Position numbers and translations under genes: made by a program | Shown: piece after piece, positions 7,392 to 14,220 of the stretch | Layout: each line of letters starts with the position of its first letter | How positions within the stretch are numbered: the stretch's first letter is position 1 | Source of the DNA: a virus | Strand: one strand, 5' to 3' | DNA length: 26,504 nucleotides | IMG/VR virus record: IMGVR_UViG_3300031227_000350 | Span: 1-26,504 of that record | Notes under the pieces: model-generated | What the model saw: the letters and a program-made list of their open reading frames with translations, nothing else | Database searches by the model: none | What the model was told of the DNA's origin: nothing

Positions 7392-8615
7392 ATGGCGACA
7401 TTCCCGATCAGCGCCGAATGGCTCCTGAAGGTCTACCTCGAGGGCGTCACCGTCACGAACGACGAGGGCAAGCAATTCTCGCGCGCCCTGTACGATCACG
7501 GGATCCGCTCGGCCGTCGAGCGGATTGAGGCGCAGTGCTCCATTCGCCTCGCACCCCGAGTGGTGAGTGAGCGCCATGACCGTTTCGACGCCATGGGGCG
7601 GGAATTCAGCCACCTCAAAGCCATGGAACGGCCCATGTACCTCGACGGGTCGCAGCCGCTAGAGATGGCCTTCATGCTGGGGCACCGTCCCCTTTTCCTT
7701 GTTCCGGAGGACTGGATAAATTGCAATGACGAGAAGGCGGGCATCGTCGAGCTGATCCCTGTGAGCACGAATCTAGCGACCCTGCCGGCGACGCAGGGCG
7801 GGAACTGGCTGGGGGTGTTCAACGAGGGCGTGGGCGGGCGCTTCCCGGGGTGGTTCCGGCTCAAGTATACAGCCGGCTTCCCTGTCGGGGATCTCCGCCT
7901 GCTGCACTACGCCGTCCTGGATCTAACCGAGACCTACGAGCGGCGCATGGACGTCATGCAGGCACCGGACGGGTCGCGCACGCGGATCGGACACCGGGCG
8001 GACACCCGGGGTGTACCGGCGATCCATCTTGCGGCCGACACCGCCAACAGCCTGACGCTGCACGGCGGAACCCTCTGGTACGACGTCTCCACGGCGACCG
8101 AGGCGGACCTCTACAGGCAGATCAACGCCTACAAGGCCGCGTTCAATCTGCACATTCTGAGCCTGACGGCCCACGGCGTGACGGATGCGGTGAACGAACT
8201 GATATCGCCGGATGCCACCGACGTGACCACGGCGGCGAACCTCATCAATGAAGCGCTGGCGAACACGCAGGAGCACCTCGACACGGCCGGGAGCGTCCAC
8301 GGGCAGTCCGACACGCAGCGCGCGATCTCGTGGGGCTTCGTCCGGGACGACTACATTCAGCTCCCGGAGATGATTCGAGCGGCCATCGCCATGACCGCAG
8401 GCATCTTGGCGCTTGACCCGGCTGGCGATATCATCGCCGGGGCCGGTATCGCCACGAAGTCGCTATCCATCGATCAGATTTCGCAGAGCGTCGGGACAAC
8501 TGCCAGTGCCACGAACGCAGGGCTAGGAGCCCGCATTCTGAGTTGGGGCAAGCAATTGAAGCCGATCATGCAAGCCATTCGCGGGGAGTACCGCGGAATG
8601 ATGTTCCGGGCGTAG
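7392..8615 (+). CDS. Head-tail connector protein with inserted HxxxDxxN module
   Basis: A 407-residue protein. The ATG at 7392 is chosen because TAGGAGCGG precedes it and the protein then starts cleanly after the previous gene; longer in-frame versions would overlap that gene by about 240 bases. Residues 1-190 resemble head-tail connector/adaptor proteins: ALYDHGIRSAVERIEAQ (32-48), LAPR plus ERHDRFD (53-66), PEDWIN, GIVELIPVS, then PGWFRLKYTAGFP (152-164). The C-terminus (355-407) has TKSLSIDQISQSVGTTAS and GARILSWGKQLK, like the membrane-free C-terminal helical motif of connector proteins. Between them, residues 208-310 form a module with three HxxxDxxN-type motifs (His212, His261, His303; the last is degenerate) shared with the upstream beta-helix head protein. 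It would dock below the portal. Confidence 0.75.
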   Translation: MATFPISAEWLLKVYLEGVTVTNDEGKQFSRALYDHGIRSAVERIEAQCSIRLAPRVVSERHDRFDAMGREFSHLKAMERPMYLDGSQPLEMAFMLGHRPLFLVPEDWINCNDEKAGIVELIPVSTNLATLPATQGGNWLGVFNEGVGGRFPGWFRLKYTAGFPVGDLRLLHYAVLDLTETYERRMDVMQAPDGSRTRIGHRADTRGVPAIHLAADTANSLTLHGGTLWYDVSTATEADLYRQINAYKAAFNLHILSLTAHGVTDAVNELISPDATDVTTAANLINEALANTQEHLDTAGSVHGQSDTQRAISWGFVRDDYIQLPEMIRAAIAMTAGILALDPAGDIIAGAGIATKSLSIDQISQSVGTTASATNAGLGARILSWGKQLKPIMQAIRGEYRGMMFRA

Positions 8616-8631
8616 GGGAGAGTAGGTAGCG

Positions 8632-9462
8632 GTGGCAGGGCCGGGAATCACATATCCAATACAGCGCCCCGCGCGCATGACTCCCCGGACGGACTTCCGG
8701 CCGCAGGAGTTCGAGGTTGCGATTGAGGGCTTCGGCTCGCGGTTGCTCTGGGAGCACCACGAAATGTGCCCCTGTACCATCGGGGACGACACGCACAACA
8801 CCGACTGCACGATCTGCGACGGGCGCGGGTACTACTGGACTACCGGGCAGGAGATCCGGGGCATCGTGAACCGCATGAGCGACGCTCCGCGGCTCTACGA
8901 AGACTTCGGGCGCTTCGGTTTCGGCATGGCGTCGATCTCGCTTCACTGGGAGCACGCCCCCGGACACGGCGATCGATACACGGTGCTCGACGGGACGATG
9001 CTGTGGCAAGAACGGGTGACCCGTTCCTCCGCGGACTACGACCGGCTCACGTTCCGCATCGGCCTTATGACCATGGACGTGCTGCGCGGCGGGCTCCCTG
9101 CGTCCGTGACGTTCGGAGTCCGCAAGCTCATCGCGGCAACCGCCGCCGGGGTCGGAGGGGCAGCGCTCAAGGAAGGGACCGACTTCGACATATACGACGG
9201 TTGCATCGACTGGGCGAAGGGTGACGTGCTTGGCACGGCCCCGCCGGCTGGCCGTCGCTATGCGGTGTCCTACTACGCCAGACCGCGCTGGACGGTCTCT
9301 GAGCACGCGCACGCGCTGCGGCAGACCGACACGCAGCTAAAGAGCACGCAGCAGACCCACGGGCCCCTGCCGGTGTCCGTGCTGTGCAAGCTCGACTGGG
9401 GTACGCAGCCCACCGACAGAGGCGGCTGGACGCCGGTGGAGATTCCGGCGGTGGAGCCATGA
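8632..9462 (+). CDS. Zinc-knuckle neck/head-closure protein
   Basis: A 276-residue protein starting at GTG, with GGGAGAG upstream. Cysteines 46, 48, 59 and 62 form CPC-x10-CxxC followed by GRGYYW, a compact zinc-knuckle pattern found in a family of phage structural proteins encoded between connector and tail genes. It continues with GDRYTVLDGT (a beta segment like those in neck proteins), DFDIYDGCIDW, and a final RYAVSYYARPRW plus SEHAHALRQ. A role in head closure or as a tail-completion adaptor is inferred from position and the knuckle. Its last four bases overlap the next start (ATGA). Confidence 0.6.
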   Translation: MAGPGITYPIQRPARMTPRTDFRPQEFEVAIEGFGSRLLWEHHEMCPCTIGDDTHNTDCTICDGRGYYWTTGQEIRGIVNRMSDAPRLYEDFGRFGFGMASISLHWEHAPGHGDRYTVLDGTMLWQERVTRSSADYDRLTFRIGLMTMDVLRGGLPASVTFGVRKLIAATAAGVGGAALKEGTDFDIYDGCIDWAKGDVLGTAPPAGRRYAVSYYARPRWTVSEHAHALRQTDTQLKSTQQTHGPLPVSVLCKLDWGTQPTDRGGWTPVEIPAVEP

Positions 9463-10247
9463 CCGACGTGCTTATGACTCGGCTCCACACGGACTTGCTT
9501 CCGGCGCTCGGCCTGGGGAAAGAGAACCTCATGGTCGCGCTGGCCCGTCTTGCGGAGATCACTCTGGACGAATGGGGGGAGATTGCCTCGCGGGAGCTGA
9601 AGTCTTCCCGCGAGGCGTACCTGAAGGCGCTCACCGCGATCCCGATGGAAGTCGGGGCCGGCGTCGTGACGATCTTCCTCGCACGGTATCCGAAGCTGGC
9701 GGACAGCGTAGAGCACGGACTGGCCCGCTTCGATATGCGCGACACGATGCTGAAGCCGGGCCAGCGCGGCGTGAAAACGTCCAAGTCCGGGTATCGGTTC
9801 CGGTCCGTCCCCTTCCGACACCTAACTCCGGGCGGGGAGTCGAGCGGGTTTGCGCGCACCATGGGCGCCGAAGACCCCAGCGGCAAGATTGGCCTCGGAA
9901 TCCACAAGCGGGCCAAGGGACTGCGCTTGCACGGAGGGACGGCGCAGACCGGAAACACTCGCCTATCGGAGAGGCAGACATGGAACGCCGGGGCGGTGAA
10001 GCTAAAAGCGCACCACGTCACGAATCCCTACGTCGGCATGATCAAAAAGGGCGCGGCAAAGGGGAGCGGCGGCGGCCATACATTCTGGACGTTTAGGACG
10101 ATCTCGACGAACCCCGCGTCGAGCCCTTTGAGTTGGATGCACCCCGGAATCCGGGCGCACAACATAGCCCAGAAGGCCGCCAAATACGCGGCCCTGGTGT
10201 GGCCCGGGATACTGCGCAACGCGGTATCGAACACGGAGGGCGCATGA
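9459..10247 (+). CDS. HK97 gp10-like neck/tail completion protein
   Basis: A 262-residue protein beginning at the ATG at 9459, which overlaps the previous stop as ATGA; upstream in-frame codons fall inside the previous gene. The first ~80 residues are helical (ALARLAEITLDEWGEIASRE). A basic, Gly-rich middle follows, and the C-terminal FWTFRTISTN then SSPLSWMHPGIRAHNIAQKA closely resembles the conserved end of HK97 gp10-like morphogenesis proteins, which act at the head-tail interface. Its position between a neck protein and a terminator candidate agrees. It ends in another ATGA overlap. Confidence 0.6.
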   Translation: MTDVLMTRLHTDLLPALGLGKENLMVALARLAEITLDEWGEIASRELKSSREAYLKALTAIPMEVGAGVVTIFLARYPKLADSVEHGLARFDMRDTMLKPGQRGVKTSKSGYRFRSVPFRHLTPGGESSGFARTMGAEDPSGKIGLGIHKRAKGLRLHGGTAQTGNTRLSERQTWNAGAVKLKAHHVTNPYVGMIKKGAAKGSGGGHTFWTFRTISTNPASSPLSWMHPGIRAHNIAQKAAKYAALVWPGILRNAVSNTEGA

Positions 10248-10906
10248 GCCTTGCCATCGACAGAGTCGTCCGGGACCGCCTCGAGGCAATGATCCTGTCC
10301 ATCGTCAACGTGACACCGCCGGCTGACGACGTGAACGCAGACATTCTGCGCTCCATGCTCGGCGGGTACTCGACGACAGACCAGACCCGCATCATCGCGC
10401 AGTTCCGCGAGCAACCTCCGACCGTGGTTCTTGGCTACGGGTCGGACGACCCGCCGCCGGCCCCGTTCTGGCTCGTGTTGCTTCAGTCGGCATCGGGCCG
10501 CTCGGTCGCCGGACTCAAGATCGGGAAGGGGGCGGCCGTCGTCGAGATGGGCGCCACCGCCGTGAAGTATCGCCGCGTAGGCGGCATGTGGTCGCAGCGC
10601 GTGCAGATTCAGGTGAGGGCGGACAACCCGGAAACGGTCAACGGGCATTTCCATATCCTCCAGTCGATGATGTACGCTGTGGCTTCGGATGCGATGCGTG
10701 CGAACGTCGTCTCCGAGGCGAAGGCTATGACTGCGGGCGCCTTCGACGTCGAGACCCGGGTCGCGTCATCCCGCCCCGATACCGGGGCCTACGGACTGCG
10801 GCTTGTCGAGTGGGAGTTCGCGTATCAGATCAACGGGTATGTGCCGGCCGACTCGTGGCACAGCGACATTGCAATAGCTTCAACGCCTGTAGAGGCAAGC
10901 TCGTAG
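10244..10906 (+). CDS. Putative tail terminator / tail completion protein
   Basis: A 220-residue protein, start chosen at the ATGA overlap (10244). It lies directly before the sheath gene, where tail terminators usually sit. An N-terminal helix (MSLAIDRVVRDRLEAMILSI) precedes a probable beta-rich body: PTVVLGYGSDDPPPAPFWLVLL, RVQIQVRADNPETVNG, then LRLVEWEFAYQINGY. The pattern of paired helix and sheet with an xxQIQV(R)A strand resembles gpU/gp17-type terminators, which form a hexameric ring that ends tube growth. This is by position and character only. It contains the second copy of a 26-base repeat (GAFDVETRV). Confidence 0.5.
   Translation: MSLAIDRVVRDRLEAMILSIVNVTPPADDVNADILRSMLGGYSTTDQTRIIAQFREQPPTVVLGYGSDDPPPAPFWLVLLQSASGRSVAGLKIGKGAAVVEMGATAVKYRRVGGMWSQRVQIQVRADNPETVNGHFHILQSMMYAVASDAMRANVVSEAKAMTAGAFDVETRVASSRPDTGAYGLRLVEWEFAYQINGYVPADSWHSDIAIASTPVEASS
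10736..10761 (+). repeat. 26-base exact repeat, copy 2 (in tail terminator candidate)
   Basis: Exact match of 6220-6245 in the head beta-helix gene, in the same reading phase (GAFDVETRV). Bases on either side differ. Confidence 0.85.
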
Positions 10907-10915
10907 GAGGACACC

Positions 10916-12937
10916 GTGGCAAGCGTTATCGTATGGAAGGGGCAGACGACAAACCGCCCCGGGGTCTACTCGCAGACCACCGCGGACCGCTCCGCCAGCG
11001 TCGGCGCATTCCCTCGCGGCGCTGTGGCGGTCGTAGGAATCGGGCGCTCCCTGAAGCCGGGCGTTGTCCACGAAGTCGGCTCCGACGCGACCGCGCGCGG
11101 CATCATGGCGGACTGCGAACTGCGCCGCATGATCGGACTCGCGTTCAACCCGACGAACGATGACAAGGTCGTCGGCGGCGGGGCGTCGAAGGTCTACGTC
11201 GTGTGCGTCAATCCGATGACGCTGGCGACCAAGACGTTCCTGACGGCCGCAGGTACCTCCGGGGTCGTAGTCTCATCGGCGCGCTACGGGCAGGAAGGCA
11301 ATCGCATCGGGGCCCGTATCCGTGCCGCCACGAACCACCTTGTCGGCAAGCGCTTCACGTTCTCTCTGGCCGGTCGCAGTTATGACTACGACGATCTCGG
11401 CGGGAACGCGGACCTTGCGCTCGAGTACACCGGCGGCGGCTTGGTCGTTTCGGCCATGACCGCAGAGGTGGTCCGCGGCTCCGCTGGATATGTGGACGTG
11501 GCCTACGACGCTCAAATGGCGCTGAATGCGGTGCCGCTCGCCCTCCAGGTGTGGAGCCCGGACGCGACGAAGATGGCCTTCGACGGGAAGCTCACCTTTG
11601 AAAGCGACACGGCGGAGGGTCCGTTCGGCATCATCATCGTCGGAACGGTCGCTGGCGTAGCAGGCGGAGAGACCCTGGGCTACACCCCGGACGGAGCTGG
11701 CGGCACGGTTACGTCGGTCAACGCCTACGATTCGATCACCTCTATCGACTTCTCCGCATTCGCCGCGGGCGCGGTGTTTAACGTGACGGGCTCGGCGGCC
11801 AAGGCGGTGTTCGCCTCGCATCCGACCATTCAGGACGTGACCGACTACCTGACCGGCAAGTTGGTCGGGCACGGGTACACCGTCGCGAGCACGCTCCCGG
11901 ACCGCTCGACGCATCTGGGCGCCTACATGGATCAGATCGTCGCGACGGACATCACCGCGGCGGAGCTTACCTTGTGGTCGATCATGTACCGCATGGTGGC
12001 GGAGTTGAACGTGAAGGGCGCCGGGCTTATCTCGGCGGCCGAGAATGGAACCGTGGGCGGAATCGTCGCCAACACGGCGGGTACCGACCCGGTCTATCTC
12101 GTCGGCGGTGACGATATGGACACAGACGGCGTGGACGTGACCGCTACGGAGTGGACCGCCGCCCTGGCACTTCTCCGCAAGCTCCCGGTCACGGCCGGCG
12201 CGTACCTCACGAACAGCGCCACCTATCAGGCGCTACTCGTGGCGCACGTCGAATACTGCGACGATCGCAACGAACAGCAGTGGTGGACCGGCATCGCGAA
12301 GGATTCCACGAAGGCGCAGATCAACACGCGGGCGCTCGCGCTTTCCAATCCGTACCTGCAATTCGCCTACCAGGACATCGTTGTCGATGAGGTTGTCTAC
12401 GATGAGCCCTACGTGCTGTCCGTCGAACTGGCGGGCATGCACGCAGGAATGCCCATCGGAACGCCCCTGACGTGGAAGCGACCGCGCCTTGATAGCGTCA
12501 GTCAGGCAGCTACGATCAATCCGGACGAAGACGCCCAGACCCTTACGGACTACGGCGTCTACAACATCGTAGAGGACGCCGACGAAGATGGTATCCTGAA
12601 GATCGAACGGGACATGACGACGTACCGCGCGTCCGCCGTCCCGCAGTTCCAGTCCACTGCGGCGGTCTGCTCATGGTCGGAGTCGAAGCGCGACGCCCGG
12701 CGGTACCTCAAAGACATCGTGGGAAACCCCAACTTCGACGGGTCCGACGAACAGCTCAAGACGATGCTGGTCTCTCGGTTGCGCCGTCAGGCCAATCCGA
12801 AGGACGACCTCTACATGATCAAGGGCTTCCGATCGGTCACGTCGGAGGATCTCGGGGAGCAGGTGAAACTCTCCTACGAGTGCGTCCCGATTGAGGGGAT
12901 TCAGTTCGTAACCATTTCGCAGTTCGTAACGCGCTAG
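10916..12937 (+). CDS. Contractile tail sheath protein
   Basis: A 673-residue protein starting at GTG with GGAGG just upstream. Residues 14-35 (RPGVYSQTTADRSASVGAFPRG) are like the typical sheath N-terminus, where the chain begins with a PGVY strand. The C-terminal third carries conserved-looking sheath segments: YEC-like and PFQSTA region around 580, then RRYLKDIVGN, LKTMLVSRLRRQ, DDLYMIKGFRS and VKLSYECVPIEG near the end, which match the helix-plus-strand core of sheath domain IV. The middle (about residues 140-500) is the variable outer part. Six-fold stacked rings of this protein surround the tube and contract on infection. The tube gene follows 24 bases later. Confidence 0.9.
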   Translation: MASVIVWKGQTTNRPGVYSQTTADRSASVGAFPRGAVAVVGIGRSLKPGVVHEVGSDATARGIMADCELRRMIGLAFNPTNDDKVVGGGASKVYVVCVNPMTLATKTFLTAAGTSGVVVSSARYGQEGNRIGARIRAATNHLVGKRFTFSLAGRSYDYDDLGGNADLALEYTGGGLVVSAMTAEVVRGSAGYVDVAYDAQMALNAVPLALQVWSPDATKMAFDGKLTFESDTAEGPFGIIIVGTVAGVAGGETLGYTPDGAGGTVTSVNAYDSITSIDFSAFAAGAVFNVTGSAAKAVFASHPTIQDVTDYLTGKLVGHGYTVASTLPDRSTHLGAYMDQIVATDITAAELTLWSIMYRMVAELNVKGAGLISAAENGTVGGIVANTAGTDPVYLVGGDDMDTDGVDVTATEWTAALALLRKLPVTAGAYLTNSATYQALLVAHVEYCDDRNEQQWWTGIAKDSTKAQINTRALALSNPYLQFAYQDIVVDEVVYDEPYVLSVELAGMHAGMPIGTPLTWKRPRLDSVSQAATINPDEDAQTLTDYGVYNIVEDADEDGILKIERDMTTYRASAVPQFQSTAAVCSWSESKRDARRYLKDIVGNPNFDGSDEQLKTMLVSRLRRQANPKDDLYMIKGFRSVTSEDLGEQVKLSYECVPIEGIQFVTISQFVTR

Positions 12938-12961
12938 ACGCGCTGACGGGGAGGCAGGATC

Positions 12962-13408
12962 ATGGCCGATAGCACCACTGAAACCATCTTTTCCGGCGCT
13001 CGAGCGCTGGCCTACTTCGGCGCGACGCCCTTGGCGGATCTCCAGGGTTGCCGCGTCCAGGTCCGGTACGATCGCCGGCCACACAAGCCGTGCAACTCGC
13101 TCACGGTCAAGGAACACACGACGCTCGGCAAGTACGTGTCGCTGTCGGCCGACTGGGCGTGGCGCGTCGATACCGACGAAGCCGACGATCTCGGCCTGCA
13201 CGACTACACCTTGCAGGATGCCATCGAGAACCGCGTCATGGACGTGGTGATCATGGATACGACCGGCAAGGTGCTCGGAGTCGTCAACGGCGTGCGCCTC
13301 GGGGAGCACGGATTCGGGTTCACGAGTGACGCACAGGCGGCCCATGGGTTGCAGTTCGTCGCTCAGGATTGCATGACCATGGCGGCCATCGCTCGGGCCG
13401 CTGCGTAG
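12962..13408 (+). CDS. Tail tube protein
   Basis: A 148-residue protein after a GGGGAGG site. The order sheath then tube, the size and the predicted beta-rich body (CRVQVRYDRRPHK, then LTVKEHTTLGKYVSLSADWAWRVD, then TLQDAIENRVMDVVIMDTTGK) fit contractile-tail tube proteins, which form the inner channel as stacked hexamers. The N-terminal METHIONINE-ADSTTETIFSG segment is flexible, as is common. I rely on the context with the sheath gene as much as on the sequence. Confidence 0.8.
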   Translation: MADSTTETIFSGARALAYFGATPLADLQGCRVQVRYDRRPHKPCNSLTVKEHTTLGKYVSLSADWAWRVDTDEADDLGLHDYTLQDAIENRVMDVVIMDTTGKVLGVVNGVRLGEHGFGFTSDAQAAHGLQFVAQDCMTMAAIARAAA

Positions 13409-13437
13409 TCCGACAACAGCACGAAGGGAGCATCATC

Positions 13438-14193
13438 ATGGCAGGGTGGAGAGACACTACCGGGGCCGGATTCCAGGGCGGACGTACCGAAGACGAACGG
13501 ACGGGGCCGCCGGCCCCGTCCCCGGTGGACGTGTCATGGGATCTCGTCTATCGCGACGGACGCGAAGTTGTGCTCAATACGCAGGTCCATATCCCTGCCA
13601 CGGATGAGCGGCTGAGTATGGCCGTCGAGCAGGCACAGCTCGCGGGCGTCCCCTGGGATCACTTGTCGCCGGTGTCGCGCGGATTCCTCGACTGTCTCGT
13701 GCGCGTTCGCCATATGCTCCCGGATATGCCCGAAGCGTTGGCCGAAGCGCTCGACGATGACTACCCGCTCCTGACGGATCTCGCCTTGCGCTGCCGCGAC
13801 GCGGAGAACGACTACTACAGTCGCCCCGCTTCCAAGTCGAGCATTGAGGCGCCGCAGGAGGCGCCGCAGGAGGCGCCGCAGGGTGCCTCCGTGACTCGTC
13901 ACCCGGACGTGCCGCCCACGTCGCAGACCGTCGCTGCGGGCTACCTGCGCGGCGCTGTGACGCCGGAGATCATCGAAGAGGGGCGGGCGGCCCTGGCAGC
14001 GGCCAAAAAGCGACCACAGCGAAAGGCGCCGGGCGCCAGCCCGAAGTCTGCCCCTGCTGTGAAGTACGAAAGCCCCATCGCGGAGCGCGAGGCCCTCGAG
14101 AAGACTCCGGCCCCGGACCCGCCGCTGGCCCCGGAAGAGGACGAACACGAAGATGACAACGCCCTGAAGGGCGCTGGCGCTCTCCCGGGCTAA
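13438..14193 (+). CDS. Putative tail assembly chaperone (positional)
   Basis: A 251-residue protein starting at the ATG at 13438, with AAGGGAG upstream. It sits exactly where tail assembly chaperones occur, between tube and tape measure. Residues 30-118 look folded (VSWDLVYRDGREVVLNTQ, then the helix LSMAVEQAQLAGVPWDHLSP, and a helical ALAEALDDDYPLLTDLALRC). The remainder is disordered and charged, with an EAPQ repeat around 137-148 and an Ala/Lys/Pro tail. Chaperones of this type coat the tape measure during tail assembly. No convincing programmed frameshift was found, although GCC AAA AAG at about 14001-14009 is slippery-like. The function is an inference from position. Confidence 0.45.
   Translation: MAGWRDTTGAGFQGGRTEDERTGPPAPSPVDVSWDLVYRDGREVVLNTQVHIPATDERLSMAVEQAQLAGVPWDHLSPVSRGFLDCLVRVRHMLPDMPEALAEALDDDYPLLTDLALRCRDAENDYYSRPASKSSIEAPQEAPQEAPQGASVTRHPDVPPTSQTVAAGYLRGAVTPEIIEEGRAALAAAKKRPQRKAPGASPKSAPAVKYESPIAEREALEKTPAPDPPLAPEEDEHEDDNALKGAGALPG
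13846..13881 (+). repeat. Three tandem 12-base repeats (EAPQ)
   Basis: GAGGCGCCGCAG occurs three times back to back at 13846-13857, 13858-13869 and 13870-13881. It encodes EAPQ three times in the disordered tail of the chaperone candidate. Copy-number change would stay in frame. Confidence 0.9.
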
Positions 14194-14220
14194 GTCTGCC
14201 GGGCGCCTTCGGAGGTATCT

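Noticed and set aside
9384-9458. Upstream extension of the gp10-like gene
   Set aside because: The ATGA overlap at 9459 is the pattern used by neighbouring genes, and the extension lies wholly in the previous gene.
13369-13437. Upstream extension of the chaperone candidate
   Set aside because: It would overlap the tube gene; AAGGGAG sits before the ATG at 13438.
14002-14154. Possible -1 frameshift product with CPCC in the chaperone candidate
   Set aside because: The heptamer is not a canonical slippery site, the zero frame keeps coding codon bias to its end, and no second chaperone frame continues to the tape measure. Retained only as a low-interest finding.
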